A program made the translations under genes and the position numbers. A stretch of DNA of 64,000 nucleotides from positions 1 through 64,000 of the forward strand of contig CAYFGQ010000012.1 of assembly GCA_964342525.1 (NCBI GenBank), read 5' to 3'. Below, piece after piece: positions 41,336-50,600 of the stretch. Origin of the DNA: G963676205 sp964342525. GTDB taxonomy: Bacteria > Campylobacterota > Campylobacteria > Campylobacterales > Arcobacteraceae. The notes beneath the pieces were generated by a model, which had not been told where the DNA came from, searched no databases, and saw only the letters and a list, made by a program, of their open reading frames with translations. Numbering within the stretch: position 1 is the stretch's first letter; each line of letters starts with the position of its first letter.

Positions 41336-41584
41336 ATGTTATCAGCACTTACAGAAGAAGATATAATAAAATTTCACAATATAGTTTCACAAAATGTAAA
41401 AAGAATTAGATTAGAAAAAAGATATTCTCAGTTAGAAGTTAGTTTAGCGTTAGGATTTAAAAATAGTTCATTTATAGTGAATGCGGAAAGAGAAAAATCT
41501 GATAAAAAATTTAATTTAACTCACTTATACCAACTATCAGTATTTTTTGAAGTTGATTTATGTGAGTTTTTTAAAGAGGTCTAA
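41336..41584 (+). CDS. XRE/Cro-type helix-turn-helix regulator
   Basis: 82 residues from the ATG at 41336, where AGAAGGAA is well placed; an ATG at 41321 is also in frame. The helix-turn-helix core is VSQNVKRIRLEKRYSQLEVSLALGFKNSSFIVNAERE, followed by NLTHLYQLSVFFEVDLCEFF, the usual end of the Cro/C1 fold. It probably represses its own gene and the divergent lipoprotein operon through the ATACC/GTAAT sites. Its last 4 bp overlap the convergent unknown gene. Confidence 0.8.
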   Translation: MLSALTEEDIIKFHNIVSQNVKRIRLEKRYSQLEVSLALGFKNSSFIVNAEREKSDKKFNLTHLYQLSVFFEVDLCEFFKEV

Positions 41585-42462
41585 AAAGCCTTATACTTAA
41601 CTCCTTCACTAATAATTTTTGAAAACTTTTTAATAAACTGAATATCATCAATATTTAAATATTTTTCATATTGTTCTTTTGAAAAAATCTTATCTTCAAG
41701 GTGAATATTTTCCTTCTCTAAAATACTATTCATATTAAATAATAAGTCATCAATATCATAAAAAAAATCTACTAATCCAAAAGTATCTAAATCGAAGAAC
41801 TCCAATACTATACTTAAATTGGGACGTTCATTATAATATGGGACTTTTAATCCTAATTCTAAAATTAGATGTCCTTCTTCTTTTTGCTCTAATATATAGA
41901 TATAATCTAGCAAATACTCTCTATCATTTACGATAAAAACTACAAAATATATATTTTCTACTAGATAATCTCTCTTAATTTCAAATACTACAACCCTCAA
42001 TTTATCAACTATATTCAATTCATTTGAACCTGCTGTTATAATATCCATATCTTCATAATCTAAGTAATAACCTTTATCTGAACTATCATATTTTTTCTTT
42101 GGCTCTTTGTAAGATATTTCTGCTTTAGTATTACAAACAACCTTCTTACCTCTATGGTCATGTGTAAAAAAAAGTAAAGGATTCATAATATGTTTATCAA
42201 TAATAGGTTCAACTTTATAAACATTTTGAATAAATTCTACAAACTGTTTATCTTTAAATAAGTCTATTTTATTTTGAATATTCTCTAATCTAACTGTTTT
42301 TAATAATTCTGAGAAATCTAACTCTTCAATATTTAAATCCCCATCCCTCTTACTATTAAGGATAAGTTTCTTTTTTATATTTCTAGATCTACTAGCTCTT
42401 TTTTTTCTTGGTGGTATAAGTCTTTTTTTCATACCAAATATTCTACTAAAAATATATTTCAA
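41581..42462 (-). CDS. Unknown 293-residue protein with basic N-terminus
   Basis: Not recognised. A very basic start (KKRLIPPRKKRASRSRNIKKKLI) leads into an acidic mixed alpha/beta body (DKLRVVVFEIKRDYLVENIYFVVFIVNDREYLLDYIYILEQKEEGHLILELGL) that could be a nuclease-like or nucleic-acid-binding fold. The start is uncertain: TTG at 42462 has AAAGG just upstream, while ATG at 42432 lacks a site. It overlaps the XRE gene end and reads away from the structured region at 42565. Confidence 0.5.
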   Translation of the reverse strand: MKYIFSRIFGMKKRLIPPRKKRASRSRNIKKKLILNSKRDGDLNIEELDFSELLKTVRLENIQNKIDLFKDKQFVEFIQNVYKVEPIIDKHIMNPLLFFTHDHRGKKVVCNTKAEISYKEPKKKYDSSDKGYYLDYEDMDIITAGSNELNIVDKLRVVVFEIKRDYLVENIYFVVFIVNDREYLLDYIYILEQKEEGHLILELGLKVPYYNERPNLSIVLEFFDLDTFGLVDFFYDIDDLLFNMNSILEKENIHLEDKIFSKEQYEKYLNIDDIQFIKKFSKIISEGVKYKAF

Positions 42463-42564
42463 TGAGCCTTTCAGACTCTTAACATTCAGCCTAAATTAAG
42501 CTAATGAGAAAATTTCTTTATTGTTTAATTACACAGTTAAAGGAGGTTAATTAACTATTTTTTG

Positions 42565-42897
42565 ATTTCAAACATCTTCTCAAAGATGATGATGACAAAC
42601 CTGAGATAGGAACTGGATTCCAAAAAGTGTTTGAAATAATGTACCCAAATGGGTAGAGGTGAACTCCTCATGTACTTTAAAAACTTAGTTATCACATCTG
42701 ACAAATGGAGATAACTGTATCAAATTTCACTTTGAGAGAAGTGTTTTGATACTTGTCAAAACTTAACTAATTGATAGTTCAATAGACAACTTTTTTAGTT
42801 GTTTATTGAGTTATTACAACTCACACTCCGTACAGTTGGGAAGATTTTTCCCAGTGTATAAGATGGAACCCAGTTTCAATCTATGACCCGCATAGAT
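42565..42897 (+). ncRNA. Highly structured non-coding region (candidate ~330-nt RNA or ssDNA origin)
   Basis: No gene covers 42463-42954, but hairpins follow one another: ATTTCAAACA/TGTTTGAAAT (42565-42574 with 42628-42637) enclosing ATCTT/AAGAT and GGAA/TTCC; ACCC/GGGT (42643-42654); GAGG/CCTC (42656-42669); AGTTATC/GATAACT (42687-42716); GTATCAAA-CACTT with AAGTG-TTTGATAC (42717-42752); TCAATA-ACAACT with AGTTGT-TATTGA (42779-42809); TACA-TGGGAA with TTCCCA-TGTA (42831-42858); ATCTATG/CATAGAT with loop ACCCG (42879-42897). Such density in 333 nt is far above background. It matches no RNA family I know. Strand is assumed from the downstream methyltransferase gene. Confidence 0.6.
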
Positions 42898-42954
42898 ACT
42901 TCCCCTAAGTTTTATACCACCTTTTTTTCATTCACCGATTTAAAGGAGTATATA

Positions 42955-45183
42955 ATGAAAACTATTTCAAACAACACAACAACTTCAACTCAGACTACAT
43001 TCACTTGTAAATTCACAAACTTAAAACTTTTCTCTTATGCAGGAAGTAAATATAGTTTCAAACAACAATTCCATAATGTTATTAACAAAATGGGAGTAAA
43101 AAAAGTTAAAGTTTATATTGAAGCATTTGCAGGTTCACTTGCTTCATTATTTCATAATATTGAGCTTATCCAAGCAGATAAAATTGTTATCAATGATCTT
43201 AACCCAAAACTAATTAACTTCTACAAACAAATCAAGGAAAACCCTGAACTAGTTTATCTTTCATTTGAGATGATTGAGAAAAAATTCCACTCACTTAAAC
43301 CAACAAAAACAAAAGAACTGAGACTTTATCCAAAAGATAAAAGAGATGAGATAACAGAACTTCCAAAGTTCTATAAATACATTAGAACTATTTTAAACAA
43401 CAATGACTTTGACTATACAAATGCCGCTTCTTGGTTATTTGTAATGAACCATAACTTTAATGGCCTTTATAATGAAAATAAAAAAGGAAACATGAATATA
43501 GCATTCAATTGGTCAACTCTAAAACTTGACCTTGAAAAAACAAAAGAATCAATATTTAAACTAAGTGATTTTTTTAATACACATAATGTAGAGTTTGAAA
43601 ATCTTGATGTTGATGAGCTAATCAATAAATACAATGACCATGATACTTTTATATATCTTGATCCTCCATATATAAATACAAAAATTCAGTATTCTCAATC
43701 AAGAGAAGGAAAAAAGAAAAACAAAAACTCTTTTCAAAATATAGATACTCATTTAAAAATGATTGATAAATGTTCAAAATATAAATATGTAATGTATTCA
43801 AATAATCATGATGATGGTTTTATTAACTCATTTGATGGATATATTAACTTCTCAAGAAGTGCAAATGTTTCAAATAAAAAATCTTCTAAATCAAAACTTG
43901 AAATTTTAGCTTACAAAGTTAATAAAAAAACTCAATCAAATATAAAAGCTAGTTCTATACCAGTAAATAACAACTTAGACCTTAAAAATATAATTAATGA
44001 TAAAAAAATCACTTCTGGAACTATTTGCTCAGGGTGCGGAGCTAGTGAAGAAGCACTTAGACAATTAGGATTCAATGAAAGCAATCATAGAAACTTATTT
44101 ATGTGTGAATGGGATGATAAAGTTTCTGATGTTTATAAAATGAATTTCAAAAGTGAGAACTATTTTAAAGACTTCTATGAGGTTGATTGGAGTAGAGTTG
44201 AAAAGATAAAACTTAACCTTTTAATCTTGTCTTGCCCTTGTCAAGAGTTTTCCATTGCTTCAGGCAAAAGAAGAGGACTAGAAAGTCAAAGAGGACAATT
44301 ATACATAGATGCACTTATCCAAGCAAGGAAATTAAATCCAGATAAAATCATCAATGAAAATGTAGGAACAATAACAAGTTCAGGGAAACATTACTCACTT
44401 ATAAAAGATGAAAATGGTAATAAAAAAGAATTAAACTATATACCTACAAAAGAACAACTAGAAGAAGAAAATTGGGAATTACTAGAATCTCAAAAAAACA
44501 AATATGTTTATAAATCAAAATTCAATCCTAACCTAGAAATAGGAAGAACTCTAAAAATAGTTGAAGATATTTTAATAAGTGATTTTAGTGACTATAATAT
44601 CTATATGGAGATATTGAATACAAAAGATTTCAATACACCTCAAAATAGAAGAAGGTTCTTTTTAGTAATGATAAAAAAGGATTTAGATTTAGGTTTTAAA
44701 TATCCTCAAAAACAAGAATTAACTACTTTTATGTCAGATTTACTTGAAAAAAATGTTGATGAAAAATATTTTCTAGATCATAGAGAATTTATTGCATATA
44801 ATGATCCAAAACCTGAGAACCCTAAACAACTTTATCTTTATGGTGAACAATTAAAGAAAAATGGAGAAAGGTCAAATCACAGAAGTTCAAGAAGTGTATA
44901 TTTTACTGATGTTTCTCCTTGCTTAACTACTAAAAATCCAGTAAAAATATTTATTGATGAAAGAGTTAGAGTAATCACTCCATTAGAAATGGTAAGATTA
45001 CAAGCTTTTAGTGATAAGTTTGTATTTCCAGATAATTATGGTCTAGTAACTCATATTATGGGAAATACTATTTCTGTATCTGTTATGAAAGAACTTATGA
45101 GAAATATTCTTTTTATGAATACCCAACACCACCAGTCAAATACAATAGACTATCAAGGACAAGAGGAGACTCTTGTTTCTTAA
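42955..45183 (+). CDS. Fused DNA methyltransferase: Dam-type adenine plus C5-cytosine domains
   Basis: 742 residues from the ATG at 42955 (AAAGGAG upstream); the frame opens at 42883. Residues 1-320 are a D12-class adenine methyltransferase: FSYAGSK (26-32), EAFAGSLASLF, and the catalytic DPPY (236-239). Residues 352-735 are a C5-cytosine methyltransferase: motif I ICSGCGASEEAL (357-368), catalytic Cys in PCQ (428-430), ENV (468-470), and the closing PLEMVRLQAF and GNTISVSVMKEL motifs. A single chain could methylate both bases. No restriction enzyme is adjacent, so protection of the element from host restriction is likely. It lies next to the integrase end of the element, after the structured region. 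Confidence 0.88.
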   Translation: MKTISNNTTTSTQTTFTCKFTNLKLFSYAGSKYSFKQQFHNVINKMGVKKVKVYIEAFAGSLASLFHNIELIQADKIVINDLNPKLINFYKQIKENPELVYLSFEMIEKKFHSLKPTKTKELRLYPKDKRDEITELPKFYKYIRTILNNNDFDYTNAASWLFVMNHNFNGLYNENKKGNMNIAFNWSTLKLDLEKTKESIFKLSDFFNTHNVEFENLDVDELINKYNDHDTFIYLDPPYINTKIQYSQSREGKKKNKNSFQNIDTHLKMIDKCSKYKYVMYSNNHDDGFINSFDGYINFSRSANVSNKKSSKSKLEILAYKVNKKTQSNIKASSIPVNNNLDLKNIINDKKITSGTICSGCGASEEALRQLGFNESNHRNLFMCEWDDKVSDVYKMNFKSENYFKDFYEVDWSRVEKIKLNLLILSCPCQEFSIASGKRRGLESQRGQLYIDALIQARKLNPDKIINENVGTITSSGKHYSLIKDENGNKKELNYIPTKEQLEEENWELLESQKNKYVYKSKFNPNLEIGRTLKIVEDILISDFSDYNIYMEILNTKDFNTPQNRRRFFLVMIKKDLDLGFKYPQKQELTTFMSDLLEKNVDEKYFLDHREFIAYNDPKPENPKQLYLYGEQLKKNGERSNHRSSRSVYFTDVSPCLTTKNPVKIFIDERVRVITPLEMVRLQAFSDKFVFPDNYGLVTHIMGNTISVSVMKELMRNILFMNTQHHQSNTIDYQGQEETLVS

Positions 45184-45211
45184 TGTGTAATGTTAATGGC
45201 ATAGCAAAATA

Positions 45212-46483
45212 TCAAACTTTTATTAACTTCTTTTTTTCAATCTCAAATTCTTCTTTTGTAAGATACCCCTCTTTTAGCATTTGAATTAAATCTTTAATTT
45301 TATCAATATTTGAATCACTTGCAACATTTGTATTTGCTATTTCCTTTTTTTCTTCAACCTCTTTTGACATTGTACCTCTTAGGCAATCCCAATACCTAAA
45401 AAAAGCATTTTCTTTTAGTTCATAATCCATTTCTATATAATGCTTTATAACTCCTGTTTGTTTATGTTCTAAACAAAAATCAGCTATTCTACTATCAATT
45501 CCTAAATTATTTATCATTACAGACATCATTAGTTTTCTTGTATCATGGAGAGAAATATTTTGATTTATAACTACTTCTATATCCGCTAATTCTACTAACT
45601 TTTTAAATGCCCTTCCTGCACTTGTAGCTTTATTAAAATTAAATAGTTTTCCACCTTCATGATTTTTTATGTATTCAATACATTCTTCAGGGAGTGGATA
45701 AATATATGTTTCATCTGTTTTAGTAATTTCTGGTGTTGCAGTAATTATCTTTTTTTCAATATTACAATGTTCTTTTGTCAAATCACATAATTCACCTGAA
45801 CGATGAGCAGTCATAAGAATTAAATAAAAAAAAGTTCTATATTGTTCTATATATTTTGTTAAACATGAATCAAATAAAGCAATTGCTTGGTATAGTTGTC
45901 TAACCATATCTACATGTTTTGTATGAGACCTTTTTGCTAATTCTTCTTTTTGAACAGGATATCTTTTTCTCAAAAACCTATCCATTAAATTGAATTCTAA
46001 ATGCCCCTTATTAAATTCTTCTCTAAAAACTGGTTTTAACAAATCAAATAGTTGGTTTTTTAATGCTCCTTGAGATGAACCAAACTTTTTTAATATTTTA
46101 TCCACATCATTATAAGTAATATTTTCAATTGACTTGTTTCCAAGAGGTTTTTTTATATGGTTTTTATAATAATACATTCTACTATTATATGTAGTTTCTT
46201 TCCATGTTCCATTTTTTAGGTTTATTTTTGCTTTTTCCATAAATAAATCTTCAAAATTTTCATAAAACTTTCCAAAAGGATCTTTCCCTGCATCTATCAG
46301 TTTTTTTACTTCTCTAAGTTTTACTGCTGCAGATTCTCTTGTATTACATTTAAATATTTTAGTGAAATTTTTAACAGAGTAAGTTCTTCCTCTATATTTA
46401 AACCTTACCATAATAGATGTACTCCCATCTACCATAGTTTTTTCTGAGATACCTCTTAATTCACTTTCTTTTATTTCATCCAT
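45212..46483 (-). CDS. int: Tyrosine integrase of the element, with SHOCT-like tail
   Basis: 423 residues. Residues 1-70 form a DUF4102-like/arm-binding type N-terminus, and the core-binding region spans about 75-175. The catalytic domain shows Arg228 (TAHRSGELCDL), His313-x-x-Arg316 (LHDTRK), His340 (LEHKQTG) and nucleophile Tyr349 (IKHYIEMDYEL). The last 30 residues (DKIKDLIQMLKEGYLTKEEFEIEKKKLI) match the short SHOCT pattern, an unusual ending for an integrase. It is beside attR, transcribed toward the element interior, as usual for such elements, and would recombine the two 17-bp repeats. Confidence 0.9.
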   Translation of the reverse strand: MDEIKESELRGISEKTMVDGSTSIMVRFKYRGRTYSVKNFTKIFKCNTRESAAVKLREVKKLIDAGKDPFGKFYENFEDLFMEKAKINLKNGTWKETTYNSRMYYYKNHIKKPLGNKSIENITYNDVDKILKKFGSSQGALKNQLFDLLKPVFREEFNKGHLEFNLMDRFLRKRYPVQKEELAKRSHTKHVDMVRQLYQAIALFDSCLTKYIEQYRTFFYLILMTAHRSGELCDLTKEHCNIEKKIITATPEITKTDETYIYPLPEECIEYIKNHEGGKLFNFNKATSAGRAFKKLVELADIEVVINQNISLHDTRKLMMSVMINNLGIDSRIADFCLEHKQTGVIKHYIEMDYELKENAFFRYWDCLRGTMSKEVEEKKEIANTNVASDSNIDKIKDLIQMLKEGYLTKEEFEIEKKKLIKV

Positions 46484-46527
46484 AAAAACTCCAAGTGTAT
46501 AAATCTAATAACCAATTTTAACATGTA

Positions 46528-46577
46528 CACCTTTTTATACACCTTGAATACTTTTACAACCACTTAAAACCATTTAA
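46528..46577. repeat. Right arm-type integrase sites
   Basis: CACCTTTTTATACAC (46528-46542) repeats the left-end copy exactly, and the tandem 10-mers AACCACTTAA and AACCATTTAA (46558-46577) match those at 22480-22499. They lie in the 208-bp gene-free stretch between the integrase start and attR. Confidence 0.65.
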
Positions 46578-46646
46578 AATAAATTTTAATATTTATCTAT
46601 TTATATGGTCATATCCTTAATAAGAACCTAAATATAGGAGTTTATG

Positions 46647-46666
46647 GTGGTTAATCAAATAACCAC
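46647..46666. repeat. Hairpin between the integrase gene and attR
   Basis: GTGGTTA (46647-46653) and TAACCAC (46660-46666) form a 7-bp stem with a 6-nt loop. Its core AACCAC resembles the arm repeats, so it may be a further protein-binding site. Confidence 0.45.
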
Positions 46667-46691
46667 TAAAAGGACAAAAATTATAAAAAAA

Positions 46692-47159
46692 TTATTGCAT
46701 CAACTCCATACAATACTCTTCATCCTTATCACACTCAAAACTTCCATCACTATTATCATAAATAAACTCTACTTTTATATCACTATCCAAAATAATCTCA
46801 TATTTACTATCGGAGAATTTTATCCATTTACCACTCTCATTTTCACTTGAGCTTGTGGAATAAAATGGATATTCCAATAAACTTCTTGATTCTACTCCAG
46901 TAAAAAGTTCCACTCCACTCTTATCAACTATAGCATTATCTAGTTTTTCAATATATTCATTTGAATTTTGTTTCATAATTTGAGTGTTAAAATCCTCTTT
47001 TATAGCTTTTCTTATTAGAGCTATATCACCTTTTGTTTTTACTATATTTGTTTGAAGTTTATTATTTAGTAGTTTTGGTATGGCTATACTTGCTATGATA
47101 GCTATGATTAGTACAGCAAAAACTATCTCTAAAACAGAAAATGCTCTTTTAGTCAACAT
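46692..47159 (-). CDS. Prepilin-like protein (type II secretion/competence pseudopilin)
   Basis: 155 residues. Type IV prepilin leader MLTKRAFSVLEIVFAVLIIAIIASIAIP: short basic lead, then a hydrophobic helix with Glu at position 5 after the presumed cleavage site before Phe7. The rest is a small pseudopilin head. The final codons come from the integrative element: the protein ends ...YCMELMQ here, whereas excision would give ...YCMELIQ with the stop overlapping the priA start. The start overlaps the ZapA-like gene by 11 bp. Confidence 0.85.
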   Translation of the reverse strand: MLTKRAFSVLEIVFAVLIIAIIASIAIPKLLNNKLQTNIVKTKGDIALIRKAIKEDFNTQIMKQNSNEYIEKLDNAIVDKSGVELFTGVESRSLLEYPFYSTSSSENESGKWIKFSDSKYEIILDSDIKVEFIYDNSDGSFECDKDEEYCMELMQ

Positions 47160-47376
47160 CTGGGAGTTTTTGTGAAAGTCTTGATATCTCTTTTTTATAA
47201 GCTAATAATTCTTGAGATTTTCTAATATAAGCTGTAAGAAGATCTTTTGTACCTATATTCATATCATCACTTAAAAACTTTAAAATCTCTTGCTTTAAAA
47301 GTGAAGCATCCCTATCATCCCCAAGATTTATAGTATAAGCCTCATTTTGAATATGAAAAGTTACAGTATTATCCAT
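47149..47376 (-). CDS. Small ZapA-like protein (tentative)
   Basis: 75 residues: a short beta part (TVTFHIQNEAYTINL) and a C-terminal helix pair (KDLLTAYIRKSQELLAYKKEISRLSQKL). This shape recalls ZapA, the FtsZ-ring cross-linking protein, but similarity is weak and I keep it tentative. It overlaps the pilin gene and the coiled-coil gene by 8-11 bp, so the three are coupled. Confidence 0.5.
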   Translation of the reverse strand: MDNTVTFHIQNEAYTINLGDDRDASLLKQEILKFLSDDMNIGTKDLLTAYIRKSQELLAYKKEISRLSQKLPDVD

Positions 47377-47569
47377 TGAAAACCTTAGTTGAAGCGCTTA
47401 GTACCCTATCTATTTCTAAAAGCATATCTTGATTTTTTCTCTCTAATCTTTCATTTTTCTCTTTAAGCTCTTCTATCTTTGCACGCAAAGCATCGTTTTC
47501 AAACTTTAAAAGCTCATAATCATGTCCGATTTTATCGATTTGTTTCTCTAGGTGTACTATCTCTTGCAT
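47369..47569 (-). CDS. Small coiled-coil protein (ZapB-like shape)
   Basis: 66 residues, almost entirely one charged heptad-repeat helix (YELLKFENDALRAKIEELKEKNERLERKNQDML). The shape is like ZapB or similar division-associated coiled coils, but the sequence is too simple for a firm call. It is the first gene of the minus-strand operon with the ZapA-like and pilin genes, which originally continued into priA. Confidence 0.55.
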   Translation of the reverse strand: MQEIVHLEKQIDKIGHDYELLKFENDALRAKIEELKEKNERLERKNQDMLLEIDRVLSASTKVFNG

Positions 47570-47623
47570 AAAGGAATTTTAGCACAAATGTTATAAAAAG
47601 TGAAGGATTTAAAATGAAAGAAT

Positions 47624-47653
47624 AAAGAAGTTAGAAAATTCTAACTTCTTTTT
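47624..47653 (-). terminator. Terminator after the giant lipoprotein gene
   Basis: GAAGTTAG and CTAACTTC form a stem with a 6-nt AT loop, flanked by A- and T-runs, 8 bp after the stop of the 3513-residue gene. It may work in both directions. Confidence 0.7.
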
Positions 47654-47660
47654 ATGGTAA

Positions 47661-50600
47661 TTAGTTGGAATCTAATTTATATTGGTAGATTGCACCTGAA
47701 CTACTTTGAGTCTCAGAATCATACATAGCACCAATTACAATCTCATCCCCACTTGTTGCTACAGTAAATCCAAATCTATCTCCTGAAGAACTAAAGCTTG
47801 TAGTTTTTGTGATATTTGTATCACTATTTATTGTAAATATTGTTGCACTATATTTAGTTCCATCTCCAATAATTATCTTTGAATTATCAATATCCACAGA
47901 ATATCCAAAAGTACCAGAGGTATCAGTAAGATCTGTTAATTTAGAGATATTGTTATCACCAACTATTTTAAATAAGGAAGCTCTATCATTTTTATAATTT
48001 GTAACCACAAAATAATTCCCATCTATAGCTACATCATGTCCAAAGTTATAATAGCTTGTATCTGTTAACTTTTTAATCTTAGAGATATTATTATCACTAT
48101 TTCTTTTAAATAAATATGCAGAATCATAAGAAGTACTAACATTATTTGACTCTGCTCCAATAATTATATAATCCCCACTAATATCTACTGATCCTCCAAA
48201 ATAATTGTTTGGAATAATATTTGTTCCAGTAAGTTTTGCTAGCTCACTTACAATACTACCACTACGCTTAAAGAGATAAGCTGCTCCACCATCTGAAGAA
48301 CTAGAATCATCATATTTTGCTCCAACAACTATATAATCTCCATCTATAGCAACATCAATTCCAGATTTATCATATGTAGTATTTGAAGAACCTAAAAGTT
48401 TATCTCCAACTTGAGATAAAGTATCAGTAGATTTATCTATTTGTAAAAGATAAGCAGCTCCAGAGTTAGAACCATTGGTATCATCTCCATATGCTCCCAC
48501 CACTACATAATTACCTGAGATATCTACAGAATATCCAAAATAATCAGAGGCAGAAACATTTGATGGAGTAAATTTATCCACTTGTTTTAAAATGCCATCT
48601 GTCCCTTTTTTTAGAAGATAGACTGATCCTGCTCTATATTCTCCATTTGCACGTTCTTGATATGCACCTACAATAGTATAATTTCCATCACTTGCAATCG
48701 CACCTCCAAAGTTATCATCCCTATCTGCATCACTTGCTTTTACTTTTGCCATTTTTAAATATTTTTCATCACTAATGGAAATATTTAAATCATAACTATT
48801 TGTTCTATTTTTTGTATCTGAAATATTTATTATAATCTCATAGATATTATCACTATTATTATCTGTTGGTGATTCATAATTCAATACATTTATACTTTGA
48901 ATAAGATTATTATTTAAAGTAAATAATGCACTATCAACACCACTTAAAGAATAAGTAATATCTGAGTTATCAATATTAACTACACTAGGTATTGTATAAC
49001 TTATCTGAGAAGATGATTCTTTTATTTCCACAGAATTCTGTGGACTTAAGATATATGGTTTATCTGCAAAAATATCTATTAAATATGCTGCTCCATAGTT
49101 TGTACCTAAACCATCTTTTTCATATGCTCCCACTATAATATTTCCATTATCTATTGCAAAGGAATATCCAAAATAGTCCTCATCTGCTGGATCAAAAGCA
49201 TGGATTTTTTTCATTTGAGTAATTCCATCTTCATTATCTATTTTATATAGATATATTGCTCCATAGTTATAAGTATTTTTAGTATAACCATAACTATTAT
49301 CATAAGATCTATAATCACCTACCACTATATAATCCCCAGATATATCTACAGTATATCCAAAAAAATAATCAAAAACTGGATCACCAGCTGTAAGTTTAGC
49401 TACTTGAGTGATAGTATCATCACTTGCTATTTTATATACATATACTTCATCTTTTCCATAGTTTCCTACTACAATAGTTTTATTATCTATTGCAACATCC
49501 AAAGCAAAAATATAACCATTTGAACTAGTAATTTTGCTAATTTGAGTTAAATTAGTATCACTATTTATTTTATATACATAGGCAGCACCTGAACCTATAT
49601 TATCTTCTCCATGTGCTCCTACAACTATATACTCTCCACTTATATCTAAGGAGTGAGCAAAATAATCTGCGTATTGACCATCATCAGGTGAGATAATAGC
49701 ATTTTGAGTAATATTATCATCACTATTTATTTTAAATAAATATGCTATACCTGATTCATTCTTCTTTTTATCTCCTACAACTATATAATCTCCATCTATA
49801 GCTACAGAATTACCAAAAGTAGATGGGTTATCGATACTTAAATCTGTAAGTTTAGTGATATTATCATCACTATTTATTTTAAATAAATATGCTTTATCAT
49901 TATCAACTGCTCCTACAACTATATAATTTCCATCTATGGCTACAGATTCTACATAATCATTATCTATCCCAGAGAGTTTAGCCAGTTCTTTTACACTACC
50001 ATTACTTTGTTTTTTAAATAGATATGTCCCTTTATTCTCTTTTCCTATAACAAAATAATCTCCACTGGTTGCAAGAGATTTACCAAAATAATCATATGTT
50101 GTTATATCAGAAGGTAGAAATTTTGTAGTATTTGTAGGTGTTATTTTTTGTGGTGTTACAGTAATATTTTGGCTTTTACTATTTCCACTTGCATCTGTTG
50201 CTGTTACTGTTAGATTATATGTTTGTCCACTATTTTCTATATCAGATAAGGTGATAATACCTGTAGTTTCATCAATACTAAAAGATGATGCATCTGTACC
50301 GCTCAAGGTATAAGTTACACTACTAGCATCATTTGTAGCACTATTATATACATGTAAACTACTAGAAGTAACTGTGGAATTATTTTCAAGAGAAGCAGGG
50401 GATGTAAAACTAGGAGCTGTAGTATCTATTTGAATCATTATTTTATTTCCACTTAGATAATTACCTGCAATATCATATGCATCATCACCACCATGTACAA
50501 AATAAAAACCATCAGATAAAGTACTTAATGTAACACTATTATTTGATGTATTTAGCTCTTGAACTAAAGTCCCATTTATATCTTTAATTTTTATAGTAGA

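Larger units (their letters stand above)
22367..46715. mobile_element. Integrative element inserted between a pilin gene and priA
   Basis: About 24.3 kb bounded by the direct repeat ATCAACTCCATACAATA (22367-22383 and 46699-46715), with arm-type repeats just inside both ends and a tyrosine integrase next to the right end. Removing one repeat copy and the interior joins the pilin gene to priA in one operon with overlapping stop and start. The cargo includes a five-gene GHKL/receiver/methyltransferase operon, a HUH Rep and FtsK-like module, ArdA, an arsenic-type permease with ArsR, three lipoproteins and a methyltransferase fusion. No T4SS and no phage structural genes are visible. Confidence 0.85.

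Noticed and set aside
42562..42609. Short leader peptide with TTG start inside the structured region
   Set aside because: The AGGAGG upstream is about 16 nt from the TTG, too far, and the frame overlaps the paired arms of the hairpin unit.
46644..46850. Plus-strand frame across attR
   Set aside because: It covers the complement of the pilin gene end and the attR region, has low-complexity Ile/Thr content and no domain.
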